Source of the DNA: Streptomyces sp. HPF1205
GTDB taxonomy: Bacteria; Actinomycetota; Actinomycetes; Streptomycetales; Streptomycetaceae
Direction of reading: 5' to 3'
Assembly: GCF_020400825.1 (NCBI RefSeq)
Contig: NZ_JAINVH010000001.1
Span: 62,001-126,000, forward strand
Length of the DNA: 64,000 nt
The position numbers and the translations under genes were made by a program. Shown here piece by piece: positions 8,097 through 17,664 of the stretch. Position 1 is the stretch's first letter, and every line of letters begins with the position of its first letter. Below the pieces are notes generated by a model. That model did no database searches, had not been told where the DNA came from, and saw only the letters and a list, made by a program, of their open reading frames with translations.

Positions 8097-8669
8097 ATGC
8101 GGTTCGACAGTGGGCGGGTGTCGCTGGACCTGGTGGCCACGCGCGCCGGACGCCACCCGGTCGAGGAGGAGCTGACGGGCCCGGAGGCGCTGGGGGCGTG
8201 GATCCGCGGCGCCGGTCTCGTACCGGCCGGCACCGCCCTGGCCGTGGACGCCGGGTGGCTGCCGCCGTTCACACGGTTGCGGGACGTCGTGCGGCGCATG
8301 GTGACGGCGGAACTGGCCGGGCGCGGGCAGGACCCGGCCGACGTCGCGGCCCTCAACGACGCGGCCCGGCCGGCCCCGCCCGCCCTGTGCGCGCTGCTGG
8401 CCGCCGGCGGCGCCCTGACGAGGGGGCTGGCCACCCCGCCGACCCGCGAGGCGCTGCTCGCGGCCGTCGCCAGGGACGCGGTGGAGCTGTTCACCGATCC
8501 GCCGGCCCGCTCACAGTTGCGCCGCTGCGCGGGCGAGAACTGCACCCTGGTCTACCTCGACACCAGCCGCGGCCGGCGCCGGCGCTGGTGCAGCAGCGAG
8601 GTCTGCGGCAACCGCGAGCGGGTCGCCCGCCACCGCCGCCGTACCACCCTCAGCACCCCGCGCGGGTGA
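8097..8669 (+). CDS. CGNR zinc-finger protein
   Basis: 190-residue protein with an N-terminal ABATE-like region (RFDSGRVSLDLVATR) and a C-terminal zinc finger C-x4-C ... C-x4-C ending in CGNR (CAGENC, WCSSEVCGNRERVARHRRR). The family is widespread in actinobacteria and probably binds nucleic acid as a regulator; its target is unknown. ATG at 8097 is preferred because GGAGG precedes it by 10 bases, and the alternative upstream GTG has no ribosome site. It lies alone between nnaR and the helD-like gene. Confidence 0.85.
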   Translation: MRFDSGRVSLDLVATRAGRHPVEEELTGPEALGAWIRGAGLVPAGTALAVDAGWLPPFTRLRDVVRRMVTAELAGRGQDPADVAALNDAARPAPPALCALLAAGGALTRGLATPPTREALLAAVARDAVELFTDPPARSQLRRCAGENCTLVYLDTSRGRRRRWCSSEVCGNRERVARHRRRTTLSTPRG

Positions 8670-8853
8670 CCCGCCGGGCCCCGCCGCGGCCGGTGTGCGG
8701 AGCGCGGGCGGAGGTGTCCGGGTGGGCAGAAGCGCGCAGGTCGCGTACGGTTGCAGGCTGCCCCTCCGACGGGAAACGGATTGGCGTGGGGGCCGCCCCG
8801 CCGACGGCCGGGTGGAGGGGCACCGCACGGGAGAAGGAAGAAGGGGGTCCTGC

Positions 8854-11115
8854 GTGGCAGCGCAGACCACAGCACCGGGGGTCCGGGAGCGGGAGATCGC
8901 CGCGGAGCAGGCACACCTCGACCGGGTGTACCGGCGCCTGGCGGAGAAGATCGACGAGGCGGAGTTCCTGATGAGCGACGCCGCCAAACGGGGTCAGGTC
9001 GGCACGCCCGGCGCGCTGGCCGAGCGCGACGCGCAGGTCTTCCGGGCGGGCATCCACCTCAACCGGCTCAACAGCGAGTTCGAGGACTTCCTGTTCGGGC
9101 GGATCGACCTGCTGCGCGGCAAGGACGGCAAGAAGGGCCCCGACGGCGCCTACACCTCGGTGGACCCCGCCGACGACGCGATCCGCGACGACGCCACCGC
9201 CGACATCGCCGAGACCCTGCACATCGGCCGCATCGGCGTGCTGGACACCGAGTACGCCCCGCTGGTCATCGACTGGCGGGCACCGGCCGCCGCGCCCTTC
9301 TACCGCTCCACCCCGGTCGCCCCCGGGCGGGTGGTGCGGCGGCGGGTCATCCGCTCCAAGGGCCGCCGGGTGCTCGGCGTCGAGGACGACCTGCTGCGCC
9401 CGGACCTGGACACCGGGCTCCCGGTCGTCGGCGACGGCGCCCTGATGGCGGCGCTGGGCCAGGCCCGCACCCACACCATGCGGGACATCGTCTCCAGCAT
9501 CCAGGCCGAGCAGGACACGGTGATCCGCGCGCCCGCGGCGTCCGTCACCGAGGTCACCGGCGGACCCGGCACGGGCAAGACCGCGGTCGCCCTGCACCGC
9601 GCCGCGTACCTGCTCTACCAGGACCGGCGCCGCTACTCCGGCGGCATCCTGTGCGTCAGCCCGACCCCGCTGCTGGTCGCGTACACCGAGGGCGTGCTGC
9701 CCTCGCTCGGCGAGGAGGGCCAGGTCGCGATCCGCGCGCTGGGCTCCCTGGTGGACGGCGTCACCGCCGACCTGTACGACGAGCCGGCCGTGGCCCGCGT
9801 CAAGGGCAGCTCCCGGATGGTGAAGGTGCTGCGCAACGCCGCCCGCGGCTGCCTCGACCTCACCGAGGGCCGCCCCACCCGGCTGCGCGTGGTCGCCTTC
9901 GGCCGCCGTATCGAGCTGTCCGAGCAGGAACTTGCGGCGGTACGGCACCAGGCGCTCGGCGGCACCGCCCCGGTCAACATGCTGCGGCCGCGGGCCCGCC
10001 GGCTGCTGCTGGACGCGCTGTGGCGCAAGGCCAGCCGCCGCTTCGACGACTCGGAACTGGCCGCCGAGGAGCGCCAGGGCTTCGACGAGGACGTCTCCAC
10101 CGAGCCGGACTTCACCGACTTCCTCGACGCGTGGTGGCCGGTGCTGCGGCCGCGCACCGTGCTGGCCGCCCTCGCCGACGAGCGGCGACTGGGCCGCTGG
10201 TCGCGCCGGGTGCTGACCCCGCCCGAGGTCAGGCGGGTGGCCCGCTCGCTGCGCCGGGACGGCGTCTCGGTGCACGACGTGGCGCTGCTGGACGAGCTCG
10301 ACGCCCTTCTGGGGGCGCCGCCGCGGGAGAAGAAGCGGGAGATGGACCCGCTGGACCAGCTCACCGGTCTGGAGGAGCTGATGCCGGTGCGCGGCGAGAC
10401 CCAGCGGGAGCGGGCCGAGCGGCTGGCCCGGGAACGCACCGAGTACGCGCACGTCATCGTCGACGAGGCGCAGGACCTCACGCCCATGCAGTGGCGCATG
10501 GTCGGCCGCAGGGGACGCACCGCGACGTGGACGGTCGTCGGCGACCCCGCGCAGAGTTCCTGGACCGACATGGACGAGGCCGACCGCGCCCGCGACGAGG
10601 CCCTGGGCACCAGGCCGCGCCGCCGCTTCACCCTCACCGTCAACTACCGCAACCCGGCGGAGATCGCCGAGGTCGCCTCGACCGTCCTCGCCCTGGCCAT
10701 GCCCGGCACGCCCTCGCCCCGCGCGGTGCGCTCCACCGGGCTGCCGCCGCGCTACGAGGTGCTCGACGCGGACACCGACCCGGGGCCCCGGGTGCGGGCC
10801 GCCGCGGAGCGCCTGCTCGGGGAGGTCGACGGCACGGTCGGCGTCGTCGTCGCCATGAACCGCCGCGCCCAGGCCCGCGCCTGGCTCGACGGCCTCGGCG
10901 CCCGCGTCGTCGCCCTCGGCAGCCTGGAGGCCAAGGGCCTGGAGTACGACGCCACGGTGGTCGTCTCCCCGGCGGAGATCGCCGAGGAGTCCCCCGCGGG
11001 CCTGCGCACCCTCTACGTGGCCCTGACGCGGGCCACCCAGCGCCTGGTCGTCCTGGCCGGCCGGGACGACCTCCCCGACGGGGACGGCGTCCCGGACCTG
11101 CTGCGCCGCGACTGA
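8854..11115 (+). CDS. HelD-like UvrD-family ATPase (RNA polymerase-associated)
   Basis: 753-residue superfamily 1 helicase-like ATPase. N-terminal coiled coil (about 10-70: REREIAAEQAHLDRVYRRL), Walker A GGPGTGKT near residue 236, a long insertion, Walker B VDEAQD near 536, and later SF1 motifs (VVGDPAQS, VNYRNPAEI, LYVALTRATQ). HelD proteins remove stalled RNA polymerase from DNA using ATP, and the coiled coil enters the secondary channel. GTG at 8854 has GGGGG 8 bases upstream; an in-frame start 53 codons earlier would add a basic extension unlike the family. A rifamycin-associated element as found before helR genes is not visible upstream, so this looks like the housekeeping paralogue. Confidence 0.9.
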   Translation: MAAQTTAPGVREREIAAEQAHLDRVYRRLAEKIDEAEFLMSDAAKRGQVGTPGALAERDAQVFRAGIHLNRLNSEFEDFLFGRIDLLRGKDGKKGPDGAYTSVDPADDAIRDDATADIAETLHIGRIGVLDTEYAPLVIDWRAPAAAPFYRSTPVAPGRVVRRRVIRSKGRRVLGVEDDLLRPDLDTGLPVVGDGALMAALGQARTHTMRDIVSSIQAEQDTVIRAPAASVTEVTGGPGTGKTAVALHRAAYLLYQDRRRYSGGILCVSPTPLLVAYTEGVLPSLGEEGQVAIRALGSLVDGVTADLYDEPAVARVKGSSRMVKVLRNAARGCLDLTEGRPTRLRVVAFGRRIELSEQELAAVRHQALGGTAPVNMLRPRARRLLLDALWRKASRRFDDSELAAEERQGFDEDVSTEPDFTDFLDAWWPVLRPRTVLAALADERRLGRWSRRVLTPPEVRRVARSLRRDGVSVHDVALLDELDALLGAPPREKKREMDPLDQLTGLEELMPVRGETQRERAERLARERTEYAHVIVDEAQDLTPMQWRMVGRRGRTATWTVVGDPAQSSWTDMDEADRARDEALGTRPRRRFTLTVNYRNPAEIAEVASTVLALAMPGTPSPRAVRSTGLPPRYEVLDADTDPGPRVRAAAERLLGEVDGTVGVVVAMNRRAQARAWLDGLGARVVALGSLEAKGLEYDATVVVSPAEIAEESPAGLRTLYVALTRATQRLVVLAGRDDLPDGDGVPDLLRRD

Positions 11116-11233
11116 AGGACGGCGCCGAGGGCTCCCGCCCGGCCGCTTCGGCCCGCCCCCGCCCTGCCCCGTCCGACCCGGAGGAAGAAGTTCGCGGCGA
11201 CGGGAAGAGGTTCGGGGAGGCGTTTGTTAGTCT

Positions 11234-11380
11234 GAATACGGCACCGGCTCGATCCAAGCCCCCGGGCCCAACCTTAGGCGCTGCGAGCGCCCACTTGCCG
11301 CGAGGCGAGCATGGCGGGTCGGTGTCGTCAGCGTGAACGGGCGCCCCCTTCTGCGGAAGGGGGCGCCGTCCGTTTTCCGG
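11234..11380 (+). ncRNA. Candidate structured small RNA
   Basis: Between helD and the malic enzyme gene a TAGTCT -10-like hexamer (11228-11233; no good -35) is followed by about 140 bases without a convincing reading frame. The stretch forms consecutive hairpins: GGCGCT-gcg-AGCGCC (11277-11291), CTTGCC-GCGA-GGCGAG with a GNRA tetraloop (11294-11309), then a strong terminator hairpin (11340-11367) with CGTTTT behind it. I cannot match it to a known RNA family. It may instead be a 5' leader of the malic enzyme gene with premature termination. The remaining 170 bases up to the gene show nothing. Confidence 0.45.
11340..11376 (+). terminator. Intrinsic terminator upstream of malic enzyme gene
   Basis: Perfect 12-base-pair stem GGCGCCCCCTTC / GAAGGGGGCGCC with a TGCG loop, followed by GTCCGTTTT. 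It is the clearest terminator in the window, and no coding region ends just before it (helD ends 224 bases upstream). Confidence 0.85.
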
Positions 11381-11549
11381 TGTTCGGGATCCGGTTACCG
11401 TTTACGCGGCAGTAGGTGCAACGATCGACGGGTCCGGCGGCGAGCAGCACCGGTACGCACCGGAGCGGTCACCGGAGCGCCACCGGACACGCATCGACTG
11501 TCACACCGGCCGCCCGCGGCGGCCGAGCGGGAACCGGAAGAAGGTCGTC

Positions 11550-12995
<1,446 letters not shown>

Positions 12996-13007
12996 TCCGG
13001 TCCCGCG

Positions 13008-13079
13008 GTCGGACGGTCCGGCGATCGAACGATTCGACCCCCGGACGGTCCGACAATCCGACCGTCCGGCCGTCCGACG
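13008..13079. terminator. Cluster of GGACGGTCC palindromes with a hairpin after malic enzyme gene
   Basis: About five units of GGACGGTCC or its complement-like variant GACCGTCCGG lie in 72 bases just after the gene. The strongest structure is CCGGACGGTC (13041-13050), 9-base loop, GACCGTCCGG (13060-13069), a perfect 10-pair stem that probably ends transcription. The same motif returns between murA and yqgE. In the remaining 341-base gap only a 16-base palindrome near 13240 and the hup leader are notable. Confidence 0.6.
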
Positions 13080-13236
13080 AAAGGATGCTCGGGGCGGCGC
13101 GGCCGAGTGCGTGACCGGGTGGCTACCGGATGTCGCCGGGGCGGAATCCCAGCGTCCACCGGGGGACGACAATGCGTCATCACCGGGCTCTCCAGCGTCT
13201 TTTTCCGCGACTCGCGCGGGCAGGCGATTGGCTTTC

Positions 13237-13252
13237 CCCCCATATATGGGGG
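13237..13252. promoter_or_regulatory. AT-centred palindrome upstream of hup
   Basis: CCCCCATATATGGGGG is a perfect 16-base palindrome 85 bases upstream of the HU start codon, with an AT-only centre in otherwise G+C-rich DNA. TTGGCT at 13228-13233 could be a -35 with CAGGAT at 13253-13258 as -10 (19-base spacing, poor). It could be an operator or an architectural site; which protein binds it is unknown. Confidence 0.5.
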
Positions 13253-13336
13253 CAGGATGCACACCTGGGCAGTGAGGCACACAGCATCAGCTTCGAGCTC
13301 GCGCCCCCATGGCAGAAAGAACACGGGAGTACAGAT

Positions 13337-13618
13337 ATGAACCGCAGTGAGCTGGTGGCCGCGCTGGCCGACCGCGCCGAGGTGACCCGCAAGGACGCCG
13401 ACGCCGTTCTGGCCGCGTTCGCCGAGACCGTCGGTGAGGTCGTGGCCAAGGGTGACGAGAAGGTCACCATCCCCGGCTTCCTGACCTTCGAGCGCACCCA
13501 CCGTGCCGCCCGTACCGCCCGCAACCCCCAGACGGGCGAGCCGATCGACATCCCGGCCGGGTACAGCGTGAAGGTCTCCGCGGGCTCCAAGCTGAAGGAA
13601 GCCGCCAAGGGCAAGTAA
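13337..13618 (+). CDS. hup: HU family DNA-binding protein
   Basis: 93-residue nucleoid protein, the short HU form (HupA, SCO2950-like) without the lysine-rich tail of HupS. It begins MNRSELVAALADRAEVTRKDA as a helix pair, has the dimer core VTIPGFLTFERTHRAARTARNP and the DNA-wrapping beta arm around ARNPQTGEPIDIPAGYSVKVSAGSKLK. It binds DNA without sequence preference and compacts the chromosome. The ATG at 13337 has GGGAG nearby; a strong terminator follows, so the gene is probably monocistronic. Confidence 0.97.
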   Translation: MNRSELVAALADRAEVTRKDADAVLAAFAETVGEVVAKGDEKVTIPGFLTFERTHRAARTARNPQTGEPIDIPAGYSVKVSAGSKLKEAAKGK

Positions 13619-13644
13619 GCGGCCCGGGCGCGCTGAGCGTACGA

Positions 13645-13685
13645 GGGCGGCGGCCCCCCTTCCGGGTGGGCCGCCGCCCTTTCTT
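13645..13685 (+). terminator. Intrinsic terminator of hup
   Basis: Perfect 12-pair stem GGGCGGCGGCCC (13645-13656) / GGGCCGCCGCCC (13668-13679) followed by TTTCTTC, 26 bases after the hup stop. Since murA converges from the other side its reverse side may act there too. Confidence 0.85.
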
Positions 13686-13791
13686 CGCCCTCTTCGCCGC
13701 CTTGGCCGCCGCCTCCGCCCTCCTGGGCGCCTTCCCCGGTCTTCCCGGCTTCCGGGCCCGTCCGGCGCCTTCCGGCGTCCTCGGCGTACGG

Positions 13792-15171
13792 TCAGGCGAC
13801 CGCCGCCGCCTCGCCCCGGCGGTCCCCGCCGGTCCCGCCGTGCTCGCCCGGCGGTTCGATGTTCGCGCCGAGGTCCCGCAGCTTCTCCAGGAAGTTCTCG
13901 TAACCGCGGTTGATCAGGCTGATGCCGTGCACCCGCGAGATGCCCTGGGCGGCCAGCGCCGCGATCAGGTAGGAGAAGCCGCCGCGCAGGTCGGGGATGA
14001 CCAGGTCGGAGCCCTGCAGCTTGGTCGGCCCCGACACCACCGCCGAGTGCAGGAAGTTGCGCTGCCCGAACCGGCAGGCGCTGCCGCCCAGGCACTCGCG
14101 GTAGAGCTGGATGTGCGCGCCCATCTGGTTCAGCGCGGACGTGAAGCCGAGCCGCGACTCGTAGACGGTCTCGTGCACGATGGACAGCCCCGACGCCTGG
14201 GTGAGCGCCACCACCAGCGGCTGCTGCCAGTCGGTCTGGAAGCCGGGGTGGACGTCGGTCTCCAGCGCGATGGCGTTCAGCGGACCGCCGGGGTGCCAGA
14301 ACCTGATGCCCTCGTCGTCGATTTCGAAGGCGCCGCCGACTTTCCGGTACGTGTTCAGGAACGTCATCATCGACCGCTGCTGCGCGCCGCGCACGTAGAT
14401 GTCGCCCTCGGTCGCCAGCGCCGCGCTCGCCCATGACGCGGCCTCCAAACGGTCCGGAATGGCCCGGTGTTTGTAGCCGCCCAGCTTCTCCACTCCGGTG
14501 ATACGGATGGTGCGGTCGGTGTCCATGGAAATGATCGCGCCCATTTTCTGCAGGACGCAGATCAGGTCCTCGATCTCCGGCTCCACCGCCGCGTTGGTGA
14601 GTTCGGTCACGCCCTCGGCGAGCACGGCGGTCAGCAGCACCTGCTCGGTGGAGCCCACCGACGGGTACGGCAGCCGGATCTTGGTGCCGCGCAGCCCCTT
14701 GGGCGCCTCCAGGTACTGCCCGTCGGCCCGCTTCTCGATGACCGCGCCGAACTGGCGCAGCACGTCGAAGTGGAAGTCGATCGGCCGGCCGCCGATGTCG
14801 CAGCCGCCCAGGCCCGGGATGAAGGCGTGGCCGAGCCGGTGCAGCAGCGGCCCGCAGAACAGGATGGGGATACGGGAGGAGCCGGCGTGCGCGTCGATGT
14901 CGGCCACGTTGGCGCTCTCCACCCGCCTCGGGTCGAGCACCAGCTCGCCCGGCGTCTCGCCGGACTTGACCGTCACCCCGTGCAACTGCAGCAGCCCGCG
15001 TACCACCCGTACGTCGCGGATGTCGGGGACACCCAGCAGTCTGCTCGGCTCGCTGCCCAGGAGGGCGGCGACCATGGCCTTCGGCACGAGGTTCTTCGCG
15101 CCTCTGACCCGGATCTCTCCCTCGAGTGGGGTTCCGCCATGGACAATGAGTACATCGGCGATGTCGGTCAT
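13792..15171 (-). CDS. murA: UDP-N-acetylglucosamine 1-carboxyvinyltransferase
   Basis: 459-residue EPSP-synthase-fold enzyme for the first committed step of peptidoglycan synthesis (enolpyruvyl transfer from PEP to UDP-GlcNAc), cytoplasmic. RVRGAKNLVPK holds the substrate lysine. Cys124 in GLGGCDIGGRPIDFHF is at the position attacked by fosfomycin, so a fosfomycin-sensitive enzyme is expected. The C-terminus carries a 25-residue Gly/Ala-rich tail after NIEPPGE beyond the normal end. ATG at 15171; convergent with hup and divergent from yqgE. Similar to murA1 (SCO2949). Confidence 0.95.
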   Translation of the reverse strand: MTDIADVLIVHGGTPLEGEIRVRGAKNLVPKAMVAALLGSEPSRLLGVPDIRDVRVVRGLLQLHGVTVKSGETPGELVLDPRRVESANVADIDAHAGSSRIPILFCGPLLHRLGHAFIPGLGGCDIGGRPIDFHFDVLRQFGAVIEKRADGQYLEAPKGLRGTKIRLPYPSVGSTEQVLLTAVLAEGVTELTNAAVEPEIEDLICVLQKMGAIISMDTDRTIRITGVEKLGGYKHRAIPDRLEAASWASAALATEGDIYVRGAQQRSMMTFLNTYRKVGGAFEIDDEGIRFWHPGGPLNAIALETDVHPGFQTDWQQPLVVALTQASGLSIVHETVYESRLGFTSALNQMGAHIQLYRECLGGSACRFGQRNFLHSAVVSGPTKLQGSDLVIPDLRGGFSYLIAALAAQGISRVHGISLINRGYENFLEKLRDLGANIEPPGEHGGTGGDRRGEAAAVA

Positions 15172-15225
15172 GGTCTCGCGATCGTCGGACGGTCAGGAAC
15201 GGTCTTGAACGGTGGGACTCAGCCG

Positions 15226-15257
15226 CCGGACGGTCCGGTCCGGACACGGTCCGGGAC
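15226..15257. repeat. GGTCCGGAC-type palindromes between murA and yqgE
   Basis: CCGGACGGTCCGG at 15226-15238 is immediately followed by overlapping GGTCC and CCGGAC units up to about 15257. The same motif family is found at 13008-13079 on the other side of hup and murA. It lies in the 207-base divergent region, where promoters for both genes are expected but none stands out. Confidence 0.6.
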
Positions 15258-15378
15258 CCGGGAACGCTCGGTCGGGCGCGGGGAGATGAGCCCGCTCTCC
15301 GCACGCGCGGAGGTGAGCCATGGTAATCCGCTTGACGGGCCGGTCCGTGCGACCGCGCGATGCGGGATCATGTCAAAC

Positions 15379-15957
15379 ATGACCGAGGTGTCCTCGCTCA
15401 CCGGCCGGCTGCTCGTCGCCACCCCGCGACTGGCCGACCCCAACTTCGAGCGGTCGGTCGTGCTGCTGCTCGACCACGACGCCCAGGGGTCGCTGGGCGT
15501 CGTCCTCAACCGCCCCACCCCCGTCGGCGTCGGCGACGTGCTGCGGCCCTGGGCCGCGCTCGCGGGCATGCCGCAGGTCGTCTTCCAGGGCGGGCCGGTC
15601 TCCCTGGACTCCGCGCTGGGCCTGGCCGTGGTGCCCGGCGGGCCCCGGGCCGGCGAGAACACCGAGCTGCTGGGCTGGCGCCGGGTGCACGGCGCGATCG
15701 GCCTGGTCGACCTGGAGGCGCCGCCGGAGCTGCTCGCCGCGGAACTCGGCTCGCTGCGGATCTTCGCCGGCTACTCCGGCTGGGGCCCGGGCCAGCTGGA
15801 GAAGGAGCTCGACGACGGCGCCTGGTACGTGGTGGAGTCCGAGCCGGGCGACGTGTCCTCGCCCGCGCCGGAGACGCTGTGGCGCTCCGTGCTGCGCCGC
15901 CAGCGCAGCGAACTGGCCATGGTCGCCACATATCCCGACGACCCGTCTCTCAATTAG
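15379..15957 (+). CDS. YqgE/AlgH family protein
   Basis: 192-residue member of the YqgE/AlgH (DUF179) family, function still unsettled. It begins with the family's LTGRLLVATPRLADPNFERSVV region and contains LGVVLNRPTP, FQGGPV and IFAGYSGWGPGQLE, all hallmark segments. The second ATG (15379, MTEVSSLTG) is chosen as in Streptomyces homologues; ATG at 15370 is an alternative three codons earlier. Followed after 28 bases by a DUF3039 gene that seems to have its own promoter. Confidence 0.9.
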   Translation: MTEVSSLTGRLLVATPRLADPNFERSVVLLLDHDAQGSLGVVLNRPTPVGVGDVLRPWAALAGMPQVVFQGGPVSLDSALGLAVVPGGPRAGENTELLGWRRVHGAIGLVDLEAPPELLAAELGSLRIFAGYSGWGPGQLEKELDDGAWYVVESEPGDVSSPAPETLWRSVLRRQRSELAMVATYPDDPSLN

Positions 15958-15985
15958 CGCGGTTCCTCATTTACGCTTGACGGTT

Positions 15986-16282
15986 ATGAGCACTCTTGAG
16001 CCCGAGCGCGGGGCGGGCACCGGCACCCTGGTCGAGCCGACCCCGCAGCTCTCCCACGGTGACGGCGACCACGAGCGCTACGCGCACTACGTCCAGAAGG
16101 ACAAGATCATGGCGAGCGCGCTGGAAGGCACGCCCGTCGTCGCGCTGTGCGGCAAGGTCTGGGTCCCCGGCCGCGACCCGAAGAAGTACCCGGTCTGCCC
16201 GATGTGCAAGGAGATCTACGAGGGCATGCCGCTGGGCGGCGGGAACGGCGACAAGTCCGGCTCCGGCAAGGGCAGCGCCTGA
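15986..16282 (+). CDS. DUF3039 small zinc-ribbon-like protein
   Basis: 98-residue actinobacterial protein of family DUF3039, unknown role. The core HGDHERYAHYVQK-like segment (here HGDGDHERYAHYVQKDKI) is followed by ALCGKVW and CPMCKEIYEG, giving Cys pairs that probably bind zinc. TACGCT (15972-15977) ends only 8 bases before the ATG and no ribosome site is present, so the mRNA is probably leaderless. The Gly/Ser/Lys tail after MCKEIYEGMP is low complexity. Confidence 0.88.
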   Translation: MSTLEPERGAGTGTLVEPTPQLSHGDGDHERYAHYVQKDKIMASALEGTPVVALCGKVWVPGRDPKKYPVCPMCKEIYEGMPLGGGNGDKSGSGKGSA

Positions 16283-16307
16283 CCGCCGTCGGCCTTCAGG
16301 GGAGGAC

Positions 16308-17579
16308 GTGAACGGCGAGGGTGACGGCGGCGTGTCCGGGACGCCGGACGCGCCGGACGACGACGCCAGCAGCGGCGAGCGGGTGCACGCCCTGGTCCGC
16401 CAGGGCAGGTACGCCGAGGCGCACGCCGTGGTCAGCGACGCCTTTGTGGAGCGCAACGGCAGCGCGGGCTACCTGCTGCGGGCCTGGATCCTGGCCCAGG
16501 AGCGGCGGCCCGCGCAGGCCCGCGAGGCCGTCGACTGGGCGCTGGCGATCGCCGGCCCGGCCGAGGCCGCGGACGTCTTCGTACTGGCCGGTGTGGTCCT
16601 GCTGTCCCTGGACGAGGCGCACGCGGCCCTGACCGTGGCGCTGCGGGCGAGCGGCGGCGCCCCCGACGGCTGGGAGCCGGCGGTCCTGCTGTCCGACGTC
16701 TACCGGCGGCTCGGCCGGGTGCCCGACGCGGTGGCCGCCGCCCGCCGCGCGGTCGCGCTCGCCCCGCGCGAGGCCGAGGCGCAAGTCGCCCTGGCCCGCT
16801 CGCTGGCCGCCGGCCGCGGCGTGCTGGGCCGCATACCCGGGCGGCTGCGCCCGGAGTACGAGTCGGCCGTCGAACGCGCTCTGCTGCTCGGCGCCGACCC
16901 CGGCGAGCTGACCGCCCCGCGCGGCGGCGCGGCCGTGGGCGCGGTCGCCCTGATGCTGCTGGTGGGCATCCAGCTCTTCCACATCGCGGGCGGCGACGTG
17001 TGGCAGCTCGCCGCCGCCGGGACGGGCGTGGCCGTGTCGGTCGCCGTGGTCGGCACGCTGGCGGTACGCGCCGGCCGCCGCACCGGCGTCCCGCTGCGGC
17101 ACCGCCTCACCGGCATCCGCGCGACCGTACGCACCGAACTGGCCGTCGACCCGGGGCTGCGCCGGGTCCGCGAGACCACCGCGGTGGCCGCCCTGCCGCT
17201 CGTGCCGCTGCTGACCACCGCCGTCCCCTCCGACCGGGCCAGCCGCGGCCACCCCTGGCCGCAGTGGGCCGTGGCCGTCGTGGCCGGAACCGCGCTGCCC
17301 CTGCTCCTCCTGGTCGCCCTCGCGGTCGGCTGGTGGTACGGGGCGCGGTTCGCCCGCCGGGCCTTCCTGCACACCTGGACCGGCCGCCTGCAACTCGCCG
17401 GCGCGGTCGCCCTCCTGGTCGCCACCTTGACGGTCTCCGCCGTGGGCGTCCCCGGCCGCGCCCCCTGGACCGCCCTCATCCTGGCCCACCTCACATGGCT
17501 GGTGCTGGCCGCCGTCCTCACCGCCGTCCGCGGCAACCGGGCACGCGCCTCCCGCTGGCAGGAGCACCCCGCCGGGTGA
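16308..17579 (+). CDS. Membrane protein with TPR-like N-terminal domain
   Basis: 423-residue protein. Residues about 25-190 form TPR-like helical repeats (RVHALVRQGRYAEAHAVVSDA, SDVYRRLGRVPDAVAAARRAV, LAPREAEAQVALARSLA), followed by about five membrane segments (AVGAVALMLLVGIQLF, VAVVAGTALPLLLLVALAV, LQLAGAVALLVATL, ALILAHLTWLVLAAVL). It may act as a membrane-anchored scaffold; no precise function is known to me. GTG at 16308 is chosen for family-like length, though GGAGG lies only 2 bases before it; GTG at 16332 is the alternative. Confidence 0.75.
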   Translation: MNGEGDGGVSGTPDAPDDDASSGERVHALVRQGRYAEAHAVVSDAFVERNGSAGYLLRAWILAQERRPAQAREAVDWALAIAGPAEAADVFVLAGVVLLSLDEAHAALTVALRASGGAPDGWEPAVLLSDVYRRLGRVPDAVAAARRAVALAPREAEAQVALARSLAAGRGVLGRIPGRLRPEYESAVERALLLGADPGELTAPRGGAAVGAVALMLLVGIQLFHIAGGDVWQLAAAGTGVAVSVAVVGTLAVRAGRRTGVPLRHRLTGIRATVRTELAVDPGLRRVRETTAVAALPLVPLLTTAVPSDRASRGHPWPQWAVAVVAGTALPLLLLVALAVGWWYGARFARRAFLHTWTGRLQLAGAVALLVATLTVSAVGVPGRAPWTALILAHLTWLVLAAVLTAVRGNRARASRWQEHPAG

Positions 17580-17622
17580 CGGCGGTCGGCACGGACCGGA
17601 CCGAGGGCCCCTGACGGACGCG

Positions 17623-17638
17623 AGTGGTCCATGCCGAT
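17623..17638. promoter_or_regulatory. Weak dre-like (DasR) site before the hexosaminidase gene
   Basis: AGTGGTCCATGCCGAT matches the DasR element AGTGGTCTAGACCAGT at 11 of 16 positions, with a perfect left half and a poor right half. It ends 26 bases before the start codon of a GH20 gene, the kind of gene DasR represses. The assignment is tentative. Confidence 0.3.
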
Positions 17639-17664
17639 CGGCCCCACGGGGGCAGGATGACCTC

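Noticed and set aside
8670..8853. Rifamycin-associated element before the HelD gene
   Set aside because: Looked for the 19-base palindrome known before helR-type genes; nothing similar seen.
11228..11380. Known 6S or 6C RNA
   Set aside because: No 6S-like open bubble and no loops with six or more C; assignment left open.
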